A stretch of 64,000 nucleotides of DNA from Nitrosospira sp. Nl5 (GCF_900102495.1 NZ_FMVQ01000001.1:186001-250000); one strand, 5' to 3'; positions 54,185 through 64,000 are shown, numbered from the stretch's first letter. Notes: generated by a model not told the origin, from the sequence alone. A program made the numbers and translations.

Positions 54185-55111
54185 TTATTCATAACCGAGG
54201 TTTTTCAATACGTGCGCATCGTCGGCCCATCCGCTTTTCACTTTCACCCAGACTTGAAGATAGACTTTGCCGCCGAAGCTCTTTTCCATGTCCTTACGCG
54301 CCTGCGTGGCGATTACTTTAAGTTTTTCGCCATCCTTGCCGATGACAATCGCTTTCTGGCCAGCCTTGTCCACAATAATGGAGGCGTGGATTTTACGCAG
54401 CTCGCCCTCCGTTGTGAATTGGTCGATGGCAACGCTGATGGAATAGGGAATTTCTTCCCCCAGCAGGCGGAACAGTTTTTCACGGATCAGCTCAGCGGCG
54501 ATGAATCGTTCACTGCGGTCGGTGACTTCGTCGTCAGCAAACACTGGCGGGCTTTGCGGCAGGTACGACCGGACGGCGCCGATTAAATCCGTTAGTTGCG
54601 TGCCTTGCTCGGCGCTCACCGGCACGATTGCGGAGAAGGTAAATTCCTTTGCCATCTTTTCGAGAAACGGAAGCAGCTTCGATTTGTCGGCCACCCGGTC
54701 TATTTTGTTGATGGCGAGAATGACTGGCTGATTTCGCTTGTTGTTCTGTTTGTTGCCGATGGGCAAGAGTTTCACCACTTGCCTGTCGCGATCATCGAAA
54801 CGCAACGCCTCGATCACCAGTATCACCACATCCACGTCCCGCATGCTCTGGGTAACAGCGCGGTTCATTGCGCTATTCAAGCGATTTGCATACTGGGTCT
54901 GAAAGCCGGGGGTGTCGACAAAAATAAACTGGGATTGTGCGTCGGTGAGAATACCATTGATGCGGTGCCGGGTGGTTTGGGATTTTTTCGAGGTAATACT
55001 GATTTTTTGCCCGACCAGGCTATTCAACAGAGTGGATTTGCCGACGTTGGGACGCCCTACGATGGCGACGTAGCCGCTACGATAATTGGAATCGTCGGGA
55101 TCGATGGTCAT
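54185..55111 (-). CDS. era: GTPase Era
   Basis: Era is a 16S-rRNA-binding GTPase needed for 30S maturation. The 308-residue product shows G1 GRPNVGKST, the TTRHRI switch, G3 DTPG and G4 NKID. The C-terminal KH domain follows, with the typical [18 protein letters not shown] segment and [14 protein letters not shown] end. It follows rnc by 78 bp rather than overlapping it. Confidence 0.96.
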   Translation of the reverse strand: MTIDPDDSNYRSGYVAIVGRPNVGKSTLLNSLVGQKISITSKKSQTTRHRINGILTDAQSQFIFVDTPGFQTQYANRLNSAMNRAVTQSMRDVDVVILVIEALRFDDRDRQVVKLLPIGNKQNNKRNQPVILAINKIDRVADKSKLLPFLEKMAKEFTFSAIVPVSAEQGTQLTDLIGAVRSYLPQSPPVFADDEVTDRSERFIAAELIREKLFRLLGEEIPYSISVAIDQFTTEGELRKIHASIIVDKAGQKAIVIGKDGEKLKVIATQARKDMEKSFGGKVYLQVWVKVKSGWADDAHVLKNLGYE

Positions 55112-55189
55112 CGCCGGATATAACCGCCGGAGGAGGCAGTGCTTGTTTTCGCAAAAATAGAAAGAATTTTTGGCCTCATCCGCAAGCCG

Positions 55190-55864
55190 CTACCCGCATG
55201 GAGATATTTTTTCATAAGCTTCCTTCGCTGCTTCCTGCTCCGCTCCTCGACGGGAGGTGCCTTCACCCACCGTGCGAATATTGAGTTTCGGCACCAGGCA
55301 CTCCACTTGAAATTGCTGCTGATGCGCTTCTCCTGTTGTGGCGATAACAGAATACTGCGGCAGCGGCAGCCTGCGGCTCTGGAGAAATTCCTGCAGGAGG
55401 GTTTTGGGGTCTTTGCCTAAAGTCTGGGGGTCCAATCCTTGCAGCAAGGGCGTAAAAAGGGCAATGACCACTTCCTCGGCCCGTGCAAATCCTCCATCAA
55501 GATAAATCGCTCCCAATACGGCTTCCAAAGCGTCTGCAAGAATTGAGGGACGCTGGTCTCCGCCGCTTTTGAGCTCGCCGTCGCCAAATCTGATCGCTTC
55601 TCCCAATTCGAGCGTCTGCGCCAACTCGGCCAGTGCTTGCTGATTGACCAGGTTGGCCCGAACTCGCGATAAATTTCCCTCGGTAAGATCGGGGAAATGC
55701 CTGAATATCAACCCGGCGACCGCGCAGTTGAGCACGCTGTCGCCGAGAAATTCAAGACGTTCGTTGTGCGGAAGGCTATGACTGCGGTGAGTCAGCGCCT
55801 GGCGTAGCAGCTCGGGATGGTTGAAGCGATAGCCGAGCTTTCGGCAAAGTCTGTCGCTGTTCAT
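55190..55864 (-). CDS. rnc: Ribonuclease III
   Basis: RNase III cuts double-stranded RNA in rRNA and mRNA processing. The 224-residue protein (ATG 55864) has the catalytic signature ERLEFLGDS, the second acidic site [15 protein letters not shown], and a C-terminal dsRNA-binding domain ([13 protein letters not shown]...[19 protein letters not shown]). An in-frame start seven codons upstream (55885) is less likely. It lies between lepB and era as in many proteobacteria. Confidence 0.95.
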   Translation of the reverse strand: MNSDRLCRKLGYRFNHPELLRQALTHRSHSLPHNERLEFLGDSVLNCAVAGLIFRHFPDLTEGNLSRVRANLVNQQALAELAQTLELGEAIRFGDGELKSGGDQRPSILADALEAVLGAIYLDGGFARAEEVVIALFTPLLQGLDPQTLGKDPKTLLQEFLQSRRLPLPQYSVIATTGEAHQQQFQVECLVPKLNIRTVGEGTSRRGAEQEAAKEAYEKISPCG

Positions 55865-55909
55865 GTCCCGGTAAACTACGAACACCGTTCAAGATCATTT
55901 CGCTTCCAG

Positions 55910-56713
55910 CTACTCAATCGATAGTCCAATCCGCTTAAGGTCATTGAAGTTCCACCAGATCATGAACGCTTTGCCGACAATATTGCGCTCCGGGACGAAT
56001 CCCCAATATCGGCTGTCGCTGCTGCTGTCGCGGTTGTCCCCCATCGTAAAATAATTCCCGGCGGGTACCTTGCAGGTAAACCCGTCGTCATCGTAAGTGC
56101 AATTTTCACGGTACGGAAACGGACGCACTCCCGCCAGCTGAATATCGGGAACTTCCGGATTGATAAGGATTTTATAGTCATGCTCGCCCAGCGATTCGGT
56201 AAAGCGCCGGCTGTAAATATACGTTAGTCCCGATTCCACGTAGGTATACTCTCCGTCAGGTTCCATCTTCACCGGAACGTCGTTGATACTCAAGTGCTTG
56301 TTGCGATAGGTAACTGTATCCCCAGGTACCCCGATGATGCGTTTGATGTAATCCATCGAAGGATTCTCCGGGTAACGGAACACCATGACTTCGCCCCGCT
56401 TCGGCTCGTTGACATCCATTATTTTAAGATTGATAACCGGCAGCCGGATGCCATAGGTGTATTTGTTTACCAGGATAAAATCCCCTACCAGCAGGGTTGG
56501 AATCATCGACCCCGAAGGGATCTTGAAGGGCTCCACCAGGAAGGAACGCAGAAAGAAAACGATAAGGATTACCGGAAAAAAGCTTTTCGGGTACTCAACC
56601 CACCAGGGTCCCTGAGCTTCCGGCGCGCGGCGGCGGCGCAGCACGAAGCGGTCAAGCAGCGAGATACCGCCGGTGATGATCAGCAGTATCAGCATGATGA
56701 GTGGAAAATTCAT
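55910..56713 (-). CDS. lepB: Signal peptidase I LepB
   Basis: LepB removes signal peptides from exported proteins at the outer face of the inner membrane. The 267-residue protein has two membrane segments (about 3-24 and 48-65). The catalytic Ser lies in PSGSMIPTLLVGD, the catalytic Lys region reads RYPENPSMDYIKRIIGVPGD, and the conserved GDNRDSSSDSRYWGFVP segment is intact. Confidence 0.96.
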   Translation of the reverse strand: MNFPLIMLILLIITGGISLLDRFVLRRRRAPEAQGPWWVEYPKSFFPVILIVFFLRSFLVEPFKIPSGSMIPTLLVGDFILVNKYTYGIRLPVINLKIMDVNEPKRGEVMVFRYPENPSMDYIKRIIGVPGDTVTYRNKHLSINDVPVKMEPDGEYTYVESGLTYIYSRRFTESLGEHDYKILINPEVPDIQLAGVRPFPYRENCTYDDDGFTCKVPAGNYFTMGDNRDSSSDSRYWGFVPERNIVGKAFMIWWNFNDLKRIGLSIE

Positions 56714-56762
56714 TCTTATTCCTTATTCTTTAAGTGAATAAAATCCATGCCGCATTTGTTCG

Positions 56763-58556
56763 TTATTTGTCGCCGACCTGCAAAATGGCAAGAAAGGCTT
56801 CCTGCGGAATTTCAACATTACCGACCTGCTTCATTCGTTTTTTCCCTGCCTTCTGTTTCTCCAGGAGCTTGCGTTTGCGGCTGATGTCGCCGCCGTAGCA
56901 CTTGGCGAGCACGTTCTTGCGCAGCGCCTTGATGCTCTCCCTGGCAATGATGTGCGCCCCGATGGCCGCTTGCACCGCGATATCGAACATTTGCCGCGGA
57001 ATCAATTCGCGCATCTTCTGCGCGAGTTCACGCCCCCGGTACTGGCTATTGGCGCGGTGCACGATCAGCGACAGCGCGTCCACTTTTTCGCCATTGATGA
57101 GTATGTCCAGCTTGATCAGATCGGAAGCACGAAATTCCTTGAATTCGTAATCCAGCGACGCATACCCGCGGCTGGTGGATTTCAGCCTGTCAAAGAAGTC
57201 CATCACGACTTCATTGAGCGGCATCTCGTAGGTAAGCATCACTTGCCTGCCCATGTATTGCATGTTTTTCTGGATTCCGCGCTTGCCGATGCAAAGCGTG
57301 ATGACGGATCCGACATATTCCTGCGGAACCAGGATGGTGGCGGTGATGATCGGTTCGCGGATTTCCTCTATTTTAGAAAGATCGGGCATTCTGGATGGGT
57401 TGTCGATTTCGATTATCGTGCCGTCCCGCATGACGATCTGATACACCACTGTTGGCGCGGTGGTGATGAGATCCATGCCGTATTCCCGTTCGAGTCTCTC
57501 TTGTACGATATCGAGATGCAACAGGCCGAGAAAACCGCAGCGGAAGCCAAATCCCAGCGCTTGCGACGTCTCCGGCTCATATTGCAGCGATGAATCATTG
57601 AGTTTCAGCTTCTCCAGCGCATCGCGCAGGGCATCGTACTGATTGGATTCCACCGGATAAAGCCCGGCGAATACCTGGGGTTTTATTTCCTTGAAGCCGA
57701 GCAGCGGCTGGCTGGCGGGACGGTCCGACAACGTCACGGTGTCGCCTACCTTGGCGGATTTCAATTCCTTGATGCCGGAAATGATGAATCCGACTTCGCC
57801 CGCACTGAGTGATTCCCTGTTTCTTGATTTGGGTGTGAACACGCCGACCTGCTCGCACAGGTGAACAGCTTTGCTGGCCATGAGCAATATCCTGTCCCTG
57901 GGCCTAAGCACGCCGTCAAATATCCGCACCAGCATCACTACGCCAACGTAGTTGTCAAACCACGAATCGATGATCAGGGCTTTCAGCGGCGCGGCGGGAT
58001 CTCCCTTCGGTGCGGGAATGCGTGCAATCACCGCTTCCATAATGTCCTGCACGCCCTCGCCGGTTTTGGCGCTGGCATGCAGCGCATCCTGGGCATCTAT
58101 GCCAATGATATCTTCTATTTCTTTAATGACGCGCTCCGGCTCGGCTGCGGGAAGGTCAATTTTATTGAGCACGGGCACCACTTCCACGCCCTGTTCGATG
58201 GCGGTATAGCAATTGGCGACGGTCTGGGCTTCTACACCCTGTGATGCATCCACTACCAGCAGCGCGCCTTCACAGGCAGCCAGAGAACGCGAGACTTCAT
58301 AGGAAAAGTCCACATGACCCGGGGTGTCGATCAGGTTAAGCAAGTATACGTTTCCGTCGCGCGACTTGTACTCCAGGGCGGCGGTCTGTGCCTTGATGGT
58401 AATTCCACGCTCGCGCTCCAGGTCCATCGAATCCAGCACCTGCGCCGCCATTTCACGGTCTGACAGGCCGCCGCACAGGTGGATGATGCGATCCGCCAAG
58501 GTGGATTTACCGTGGTCGATATGGGCAATGATGGAAAAATTACGGATGTGCTGCAT
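56763..58556 (-). CDS. lepA: Elongation factor 4 LepA
   Basis: LepA/EF4 is a ribosomal GTPase involved in 30S assembly and translation under stress. The 597-residue product has G1 [28 protein letters not shown] and NKIDLP. The LepA-specific C-terminal domain follows ([33 protein letters not shown], ending in GDK). It is upstream of lepB in the minus-strand series. Confidence 0.97.
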   Translation of the reverse strand: MQHIRNFSIIAHIDHGKSTLADRIIHLCGGLSDREMAAQVLDSMDLERERGITIKAQTAALEYKSRDGNVYLLNLIDTPGHVDFSYEVSRSLAACEGALLVVDASQGVEAQTVANCYTAIEQGVEVVPVLNKIDLPAAEPERVIKEIEDIIGIDAQDALHASAKTGEGVQDIMEAVIARIPAPKGDPAAPLKALIIDSWFDNYVGVVMLVRIFDGVLRPRDRILLMASKAVHLCEQVGVFTPKSRNRESLSAGEVGFIISGIKELKSAKVGDTVTLSDRPASQPLLGFKEIKPQVFAGLYPVESNQYDALRDALEKLKLNDSSLQYEPETSQALGFGFRCGFLGLLHLDIVQERLEREYGMDLITTAPTVVYQIVMRDGTIIEIDNPSRMPDLSKIEEIREPIITATILVPQEYVGSVITLCIGKRGIQKNMQYMGRQVMLTYEMPLNEVVMDFFDRLKSTSRGYASLDYEFKEFRASDLIKLDILINGEKVDALSLIVHRANSQYRGRELAQKMRELIPRQMFDIAVQAAIGAHIIARESIKALRKNVLAKCYGGDISRKRKLLEKQKAGKKRMKQVGNVEIPQEAFLAILQVGDK

Positions 58557-58613
58557 CAGGGATCGGATGGATAATCAAAGTAGGTAGGGTGGTGGTACGG
58601 CGCGAGCACAACT

Positions 58614-58640
58614 AAAAAAGGGCACATACTGTGCCCTCCA
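58614..58640 (-). terminator. Rho-independent terminator on the minus strand
   Basis: GGGCACA-TAC-TGTGCCC (58620-58636), read on the minus strand, is followed by TTTTTT. It lies between the DUF836 gene and lepA, so it separates the rpoE-mucD part from the lepA-nagZ part of the series. Bases 58641-58818 contain nothing else that I can identify. Confidence 0.88.
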
Positions 58641-58818
58641 TGGCTCGACTCCCGCAGTTCTGCCTATATCCGGCAGGCCCTGTTTATTCAAGAAGCGTGC
58701 ATTTTAGCGAATTTTGGGGAAATAAGCATCTAGCCCGGACATTCCCCGGCCGGCCCTCATGAATTTGAACCATGCCCTTTGGTAAATTCCATTTGCGCCC
58801 TCGACCTTCGCGAGCGCA

Positions 58819-59073
58819 TCATCCCGCAATCTGGGGAAATATCCGGGCCAGCGCAACAGGATCGAGATGATAATGGCAAATTTCCTGCCCTCCTGCTACC
58901 AGTACCGGCACGCGTTCACCATAGCGCGACTTGAGATCGGCATTGCCATCCACATCCACGATTTCCAGGCGAAAGGAAAGCCCTGCCTGCAATTCCTTCA
59001 GGGCGGCGATCATGTCGTGACAAAGATGGCAATGCTCCCGGCTGTAAACGACCAATATCAAAGGATCGGACAT
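58819..59073 (-). CDS. Glutaredoxin-like DUF836 protein
   Basis: The 84-residue product has a thioredoxin-like fold start with an active-site CHLC (YSREHCHLCHDM), the DVDGNADLKSRYGERVPVL segment with its cis-proline, and a short C-terminal helix. This is the DUF836/glutaredoxin-like group; its targets are unknown. It starts 31 bases after the mucD/degP gene and is probably co-transcribed, as in related genomes. Confidence 0.85.
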   Translation of the reverse strand: MSDPLILVVYSREHCHLCHDMIAALKELQAGLSFRLEIVDVDGNADLKSRYGERVPVLVAGGQEICHYHLDPVALARIFPQIAG

Positions 59074-59104
59074 TCCGCCGGGAGTGGGTGCGGTAGCTGG
59101 CGTT

Positions 59105-60553
59105 CTACCTATTGTCGGCTCCGTTCAGTTTCATCGTAATGAAAGTCGCGGTATCGCCCCGTCTTACCAGTAACGCGATACTGCGTCCTTTCTCGATTTT
59201 GTTGAGTAGCTGGTTGAATTGATCGACCGACTTGACGTCCTGGTTATTCATGCTGAGAATCACGTCGCCGGGTCGGATACCGGCACGGCTGGCAATACCA
59301 GGCACCATATCTTCCACCAGCAAGCCGTTGCTTATTTCCAGTTGCTGCTTCTGCTCGGCGCTCAGTTCGCTCAGGCTCAGCCCGATACGATTGGCATCCG
59401 GCGCCTTGCCCCGCTTCCCGCCGCGGCTGGCTGCTCTCTCGTCCGGCGGCATTTCGTCCACTGTCACCGTCAGCTCCTTGGTGGTGCCGTTCCGCCACAC
59501 CTGCACCGGCACCTTTGCTCCCGGCTTGGTAGAACCTACGATGCGCGGCAGATCGCCGGAGGCATCCACGATTTTGCCATCAAATTTCAGAATAACGTCT
59601 CTCGCTTCGATACCCGCTTTCTCCGCGGGTCCATCCTTTTGTACCGATGCAACCAGCGCACCGGTGGGTTTGGGCAATCCGAAAGATTCGGCGAGTTCCT
59701 TGGTGACTTCCTGGATCAGTACGCCGATTCTGCCGCGGCTCACTTTGCCGCTGGCGATCAATTGATTGGAAATATCCGTGGCCAAGTCGATGGGAATCGC
59801 AAATGAGAGGCCCATGAAACCGCCGGTACGGCTGTAAATTTGCGAATTAACGCCTACCACTTCGCCTTTCATGTTGAACAACGGTCCGCCGGAGTTGCCG
59901 GGATTGATCGCCACATCCGTCTGAATGAAGGGCACGAAATTTTCCTGTGCCAGCGAGCGCCCCTTGGCACTGACGATGCCGGCGGTGACGGAGTTTTCAA
60001 AACCGAAGGGCGAGCCGATTGCCACGACCCATTCGCCAACCTGGAGTTTATTCGGATCGCCTTGCGTCACCTTGGGCAAGCCGGTGGCTTCGATTTTAAG
60101 GAGCGCGATATCGGTCCTTCGATCGGCGCCGATCAGCTTGGCGCGGAATTCCCGCTTATCGGTCAGCTTCACCGTAATTTCCTCGGCGGCATCCACGAGG
60201 TGCGTATTGGTCACGACATAGCCGTCCGCGCTGATGATGAAGCCGGAGCCCAGCGATTTTGATTCGAAGTCCTTGGGCATGCCCCCACCGCCGCTAGGCG
60301 GCCCGCCAGGCGGCATATGGCGCCGGAAGAACTCAAAGAACGGGTCATCCTCCGGAATGCCCGGCATTTTCGGAAAAAACCGGTCGCTGGCAATACTCGG
60401 CGCTTGAACGGTACTGATATTCACTACCGCAGCACCATGTTTCTCAACAAGTTCTGTAAAATCCGGCAATATCTGGGTTTGTGCGGACAAAGAGGAAGAT
60501 AATCCAGCGGAAGACAACCCGAATAGCGCCACCAGAATAAATTTAGCTATCAT
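59105..60553 (-). CDS. mucD: Periplasmic serine protease DegP/MucD
   Basis: The 482-residue protein (ATG 60553) has a signal peptide (1-24, ending SLSAQ). A trypsin-like domain with H118 (TNTHLVDAA), D148 (RRTDIALLK) and S221 (GNSGGPLF) follows, then two PDZ domains (about 270-370 and 400-480). It degrades or refolds misfolded periplasmic proteins. Downstream of rseA-mucB it forms the classic sigma-E stress group. A 54-residue in-frame upstream extension has no family support. Confidence 0.95.
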   Translation of the reverse strand: MIAKFILVALFGLSSAGLSSSLSAQTQILPDFTELVEKHGAAVVNISTVQAPSIASDRFFPKMPGIPEDDPFFEFFRRHMPPGGPPSGGGGMPKDFESKSLGSGFIISADGYVVTNTHLVDAAEEITVKLTDKREFRAKLIGADRRTDIALLKIEATGLPKVTQGDPNKLQVGEWVVAIGSPFGFENSVTAGIVSAKGRSLAQENFVPFIQTDVAINPGNSGGPLFNMKGEVVGVNSQIYSRTGGFMGLSFAIPIDLATDISNQLIASGKVSRGRIGVLIQEVTKELAESFGLPKPTGALVASVQKDGPAEKAGIEARDVILKFDGKIVDASGDLPRIVGSTKPGAKVPVQVWRNGTTKELTVTVDEMPPDERAASRGGKRGKAPDANRIGLSLSELSAEQKQQLEISNGLLVEDMVPGIASRAGIRPGDVILSMNNQDVKSVDQFNQLLNKIEKGRSIALLVRRGDTATFITMKLNGADNR

Positions 60554-60892
60554 TTTTTCTGTCCTTAATAAAAATGAGAATAAATAAACCTCAGATTGAG
60601 ATACCAACCCGAATTTCCGCCAATCCATAAAATGCCTGGATTTGAAGCGTGCAAGGCGCTTGAATGAAACGCGATTTAACCTGACTCCAGCATTTGGACC
60701 TTGTAGCGAATTCACCGGAAATGAGGGTCATGCGATGCAAAAAGTTCTTGTAGCCCGCTGCGGTCCGAGCCGAAAAATGGGTGAAAAGCGAGCTTCCGTT
60801 TTTCGAGGCGATGACATTCACGCTGTTTTGCTATTTACCACTCTTCCAATTTTGTTCGATGCGCCTGGCTCCATTTGACTCTCATTTGACTC
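60554..60892. other. 339-bp gap between mucB and mucD
   Basis: No credible gene is present. At 60872-60903 an 11-bp unit (CATTTGACTCT) is repeated nearly three times in tandem, and the last copy contains the mucB stop codon. The remainder may hold a separate mucD promoter; I could not recognise a sigma-E (GAACTT/TCTGA-like) site. Confidence 0.45.
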
Positions 60893-61882
60893 TCATTTGA
60901 CTTTATGGCTGATCACCGAATTGCCAATTTGCATGACCGTGGCCGGCGGCACTTCGCCTACCGTCGTCACAACGTTATCCGCTACCGTGCGGATATAGAT
61001 ATTGATGGCGCCCTGGCTGGGCGAGAATCCATCGATCGGGGGAAAAGAATGCTTTGATAGCGGTTCGATGAATACGGATACTGCGGCGAGACCGTCCGAT
61101 AATGCAATATGGCTGACGGGCAACGACTTTGCGGAGAGATTACGTTTCATTTCTATAATCTTTTTGAACCCCTGCGGCGCATCCTGCACCTTCCAGCCCA
61201 GCTTTCCGCTTCCTATGGTGGATGAGACCAGATTGGTCGTGCGCCAATCCGCGGCTTTTGCCGAATAGTCGGACTTCAATAGTTCTTTGTCTATCTCGCC
61301 ACCAATTTTCAATTGGGTAAATACAAATTGTTCCACCACCCGGTCTTTATCCATTACCGCGGCTTTCAGCAGCAAGCCGGTATGCGGGTCCACCCACCAC
61401 TTGTGGCCATAGCGCTTATCATCCCTGGGTACCAGTTCAATGACCTGGCAGGCGTAGCCGCTGACGCGCTCCTGTCCACCTTTTTTAACGATATAGCTAT
61501 CATCGAGATTCGTTAACGGCTGGGGCAGCAATGCCGGAAAAACGGTCTGCAGCCAACGTTTTTCAGTCACGACAGTCTTGCTTTCCGGCAAATAACATCT
61601 CATCTCATCGTTGTTACGGATGATCTCCCTGGGCGCGCCGTCGAGCACCTCGGTTTTTTCATGCTCGCCCGCATCATCCACCATGTGGATAATGCGGGAA
61701 GTTTCAATGTGGTTGCCGGACGAATAGACGAAAGTACCGGTGTAGTTGTAGTTACGGGGAGCGGCGGCGATCTTTTGCAGCCAGTTCAGGACTTCTGTGG
61801 ACGAGCTGGAGAAATGCTGGGCAAAGACAGGCGGAATGATGCTGGATGCCAGCAGCAGGGCAGCCAGTGCAACGCGTGTCAT
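60893..61882 (-). CDS. mucB: Sigma-E regulatory protein MucB/RseB
   Basis: RseB/MucB binds the periplasmic part of the anti-sigma factor and protects it from cleavage until it senses misplaced lipoproteins or lipopolysaccharide. The 329-residue product has a signal peptide (1-21), WLQKIAAAPRNYNYTGTFVYSSG, HEKTEVLDGAPREIIRNNDEM, GYACQVIELVPRDDKRYGHKWW and a C-terminal domain (GWKVQDAPQGFKKI). It overlaps rseA by 4 bases. Confidence 0.93.
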   Translation of the reverse strand: MTRVALAALLLASSIIPPVFAQHFSSSSTEVLNWLQKIAAAPRNYNYTGTFVYSSGNHIETSRIIHMVDDAGEHEKTEVLDGAPREIIRNNDEMRCYLPESKTVVTEKRWLQTVFPALLPQPLTNLDDSYIVKKGGQERVSGYACQVIELVPRDDKRYGHKWWVDPHTGLLLKAAVMDKDRVVEQFVFTQLKIGGEIDKELLKSDYSAKAADWRTTNLVSSTIGSGKLGWKVQDAPQGFKKIIEMKRNLSAKSLPVSHIALSDGLAAVSVFIEPLSKHSFPPIDGFSPSQGAINIYIRTVADNVVTTVGEVPPATVMQIGNSVISHKVK

Positions 61883-62433
61883 CTGGGAGGATTTTCGCGC
61901 GATTCGGCAACCGTGAGCACATAAGGCGCTGTGCCATGCATCGCAGTACTCGGTGAGAATTGCCGGTGCGCCAGCAGGTAATCGTTGATTTGCGCCGGGT
62001 CGGGCAGTGATGCTGAAACAGGAACAACAGCGGGAGCTGCTGGTAACGCAGCTGTATTTGTTGCCGGGTTAGCGGCTGCGGGAGCCGATCTGTCTTCGGC
62101 AAGGTGGTTTTCGGTCAAACGATCCGGGGTCTGCAGGTTCATTAATCCAATCATTGCTACCGCCGCTACCGAAGCCGCCGCTGCAAATACTTTAGTCTTA
62201 TGTCTTATTGCAGGGCGAGGCGCAAGGACTGTTGGCTCAGCGGCCAGCCTTGCCCTGACGCGCCGCGTAATATCTGCGGGCATTGCCTCCGTCTGTCCCA
62301 AAGCATCGCTGATCAGATGATAAACTGTCCATTCATCGCGGAGTTCATCCGCTTTCTTGAGTTGAGCAATGACAGCGGCTGCGGCCTCAGGATCCAACTC
62401 GCCATCCATCAACGCCGATATTTCATTTTTCAT
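61879..62433 (-). CDS. rseA: Anti-sigma factor RseA/MucA
   Basis: The 184-residue product has the RseA N-terminal sigma-binding domain (ISALMDGELDPEAAAAVI, ELRDEWTVYHLISDALGQ), one membrane segment at about 83-102, and a Pro/Ala-rich periplasmic part (PAAPAVVPV). It holds RpoE inactive at the membrane until regulated proteolysis. It starts 1 base after the rpoE stop and overlaps mucB by 4 bases. Confidence 0.92.
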   Translation of the reverse strand: MKNEISALMDGELDPEAAAAVIAQLKKADELRDEWTVYHLISDALGQTEAMPADITRRVRARLAAEPTVLAPRPAIRHKTKVFAAAASVAAVAMIGLMNLQTPDRLTENHLAEDRSAPAAANPATNTAALPAAPAVVPVSASLPDPAQINDYLLAHRQFSPSTAMHGTAPYVLTVAESRENPPR

Positions 62434-62434
62434 G

Positions 62435-63037
62435 CTACCACCTCTTATCTTTGCCGGTCCCCAGCAAGGGCCGTAATTTTTCCGCTATGGCTTCCCGGGC
62501 GCGAAATATTCGTGATCGCACCGTACCGATGGGACAGTTCATGATGACTGCAATTTCCTCATAACTCAGTCCCTCAATCTCTCTCAATGTAATTGCCGTG
62601 CGCAATTCTTCGGGCAGTTCATGCAAGGTCTGATTCACCGTCTGCGCGATCTGTTTGCTCGTCAGTTCACTTTCCGGCGTGTTCATCTCACGTAAATGGC
62701 CACCTTCCTCGAAGCCTTCCGCATCTTCACTATCAAATCCGTTACTGGTAGTCGGCGCCCGCCGCCCTTGCGCCACCAGAAAATTCTTCGCAGTATTAAT
62801 CCCAATCCTGTACAGCCAGGTATAAAACGCGCTGTCACCCCGAAACGACGGTAGCGCCCGGTAGGCCTTGATAAAGGCTTCCTGCGTCACGTCTTCCACC
62901 TCGGCTGCATCGCGGATGAATTGCGACAGCAACCGCGCCAGCTTGCGTTGATACTTGACCACCAGCAGATCGAACGCTTGTTTGTCGCCGCGTTGCGCGC
63001 GTTCCACCAGCTGCTGATCGATTTCCCGGTCACCCAT
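62435..63037 (-). CDS. rpoE: RNA polymerase sigma factor RpoE (AlgU)
   Basis: The 200-residue ECF sigma factor has region 2 (QAFDLLVVKYQRKLARLL...DVTQEAFIKAYRALPSFRG...FYTWLYRIGINTAKNFL) and region 4 (LPEELRTAITLREIEGLSYEEIAVIMNCPIGTVRSRIFRAREAI), typical of RpoE/AlgU. It directs the envelope-stress response and heads the operon with rseA and mucB. Divergent nadB is the usual neighbour. A self-activating sigma-E promoter would be expected in the 251-bp gap, but I could not fit one with confidence. Confidence 0.96.
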   Translation of the reverse strand: MGDREIDQQLVERAQRGDKQAFDLLVVKYQRKLARLLSQFIRDAAEVEDVTQEAFIKAYRALPSFRGDSAFYTWLYRIGINTAKNFLVAQGRRAPTTSNGFDSEDAEGFEEGGHLREMNTPESELTSKQIAQTVNQTLHELPEELRTAITLREIEGLSYEEIAVIMNCPIGTVRSRIFRAREAIAEKLRPLLGTGKDKRW

Positions 63038-63256
63038 CCCGCCTGACCCCTGAATATTATGATTTATATTTGGATTGCCACGTTATGACGTTGCCACCCA
63101 AGTATACCCGTTCAAAGGTCATCGAGGAAATCACCAAGGCATACTGTGCCCGGTCTGTAGCAAGAGACAACAGGCAATCTGAATTAGTTCACTTGAAAAC
63201 GTGGTTATTAGGTAAAGATGTAGAGGCTGGACGAAAACCCCAGTTTGCTATCAGTC

Positions 63257-63265
63257 TGTTATGAT
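63257..63265 (+). promoter_or_regulatory. Possible extended -10 element for nadB
   Basis: TGTTATGAT fits the extended -10 pattern and lies 23 bases before the nadB start. No convincing -35 was found. The rest of the 251-bp rpoE-nadB gap contains no clear gene. Confidence 0.4.
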
Positions 63266-63288
63266 TTCCTGTTCCAAGGAAAAAAACC

Positions 63289-64000
63289 ATGCAAACCCAG
63301 GTTTCCCAGATTCATTTCGATACGCTGATCATCGGCAGTGGCTTGGCTGGCCTTACCCTTGCGCTCAACCTGGCGCAAAGCAGGAGGATAGGGCTGGTCA
63401 CAAAACAGGCGCTACTGGATGGGGCCAGCGGCTGGGCGCAGGGGGGGATTGCCGCGGTGCTATCGGAAGAAGACTCGCCCGAGACACATATCCGGGACAC
63501 GCTTGCCGCGGGTGCGGGTCTCTGCAACGAGGCGGTGACGCGTTACGTGGTGGAAAATGGTCCGCGGGCCATCCAGTGGCTTATCACCCAGGGCGTGCCG
63601 TTCACCCGCGATCATGGCAGCGAAACGGGTTATCACCTGATGCGGGAAGGCGGCCATAGCGTGCGGCGCGTGATCCACGCGGCGGATACGACGGGGCAGG
63701 CGGTGCAACGGACTCTGAGCGAAAAAGCGCGCACGCATCCGAATATCACGGTGCTTGAACATCATGTCGCGATCGATCTCATTACTGGCGCCAAATTGGT
63801 CCACCCCGGCAGGAATGGGAATCGCTGCTATGGGGCCTATGTGCTGGACAGCGCGGCGGGCAAAGTCAACACGATCGCTGCCCATAACACGGTTCTTGCG
63901 ACCGGCGGCGCCGGCAAGGTGTATCTCTACACCACCAATCCCGATACCGCCACCGGCGATGGCATCGCCATGGGCTGGCGCGCGGGCTGCCGCGTGGCGA
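63289..64000 (+). CDS. nadB: L-aspartate oxidase NadB, N-terminal part (partial)
   Basis: NadB oxidises L-aspartate to iminoaspartate in the first step of NAD synthesis. The visible 237 residues contain the FAD-binding GSGLAGL (about 16-22), the GASGWAQGGIAA segment, HxxDTTGQAV-like IHAADTTGQA and ATGGAGKVY followed by TTNP, all typical of NadB and the related succinate dehydrogenase flavoproteins. The DGASGWAQGGIAAVL block and divergence from rpoE favour NadB. The gene runs past the window edge. An AAGGA ribosome site precedes ATG 63289. Confidence 0.94.
   Translation, partial: MQTQVSQIHFDTLIIGSGLAGLTLALNLAQSRRIGLVTKQALLDGASGWAQGGIAAVLSEEDSPETHIRDTLAAGAGLCNEAVTRYVVENGPRAIQWLITQGVPFTRDHGSETGYHLMREGGHSVRRVIHAADTTGQAVQRTLSEKARTHPNITVLEHHVAIDLITGAKLVHPGRNGNRCYGAYVLDSAAGKVNTIAAHNTVLATGGAGKVYLYTTNPDTATGDGIAMGWRAGCRVA

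Noticed and set aside
63070-63264. 64-codon plus-strand ORF between rpoE and nadB
   Set aside because: No ribosome site or family pattern; it lies in the expected divergent promoter region.

Overview
The window looks like chromosomal DNA of a betaproteobacterium, most likely a Nitrosomonadaceae member close to Nitrosospira. This is inferred from protein similarity as I recall it, the ispB/tRNA-Pro and rpoE-mucA-mucB-degP-lepA-lepB-rnc-era-recO-pdxJ-acpS-nagZ gene orders, PEP-CTERM/exosortase-type proteins and moderately high GC. No ammonia-oxidation gene lies in the window, so the genus is not proven. I see no phage, plasmid, CRISPR or rRNA.

Layout. 1-9.6 kb is mainly housekeeping: the end of ispB, tRNA-Pro(CGG), a small GIY-YIG nuclease gene bracketed by six short palindromes, ampD, the ABC-F gene ybiT, accA-tilS, a lipoprotein and radA. 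9.6-20.6 kb is more accessory: a PEP-CTERM protein with HAF repeats, a BamE-like lipoprotein, a Gly/Cys-tailed membrane protein, the cstA-ybdD transport cassette next to a Cache-domain histidine kinase and a NarL-type regulator, a truncated Sel1-type gene, a serine/threonine dehydratase, a decayed DUF4160/DUF2442 pair with three frameshifts, a ceramidase-like membrane protein and a truncated haemoglobin. 20.8-24.5 kb holds rhlE and ftsH on the minus strand.

24.8-36.5 kb groups envelope lipid-transport genes: two PqiA halves, PqiB, PqiC, MlaA, TamA and TamB. 36.5-46.1 kb is mixed: a TetR-like regulator, a membrane hydrolase, several unrecognised membrane or secreted proteins, a ComEA-like protein, typA, a DsbA-family protein and an APH-like kinase. 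46.5-50.6 kb has an 888-residue GT2-GtrA-GT-C fusion and a DUF4139 protein. From 51.2 to 63.0 kb all genes are on the minus strand in the classic envelope-stress and translation series (rpoE, rseA, mucB, degP/mucD, a DUF836 glutaredoxin-like gene, lepA, lepB, rnc, era, recO, pdxJ, acpS, nagZ), with hsp20 just beyond. nadB starts divergently from rpoE and runs off the window.

Main points for a second look: a 59-bp direct repeat flanking cstA-ybdD, one copy of which carries a 24-codon leader ORF overlapping the kinase start; the GIY-YIG gene inside a palindrome array; a MITE-like element with perfect 19-bp terminal inverted repeats and a degraded second copy; a kinase with a changed HDxxxQ box; the decayed DUF4160/DUF2442 pair; the lipid-transport cluster; and the GT2-GtrA-GT-C fusion.
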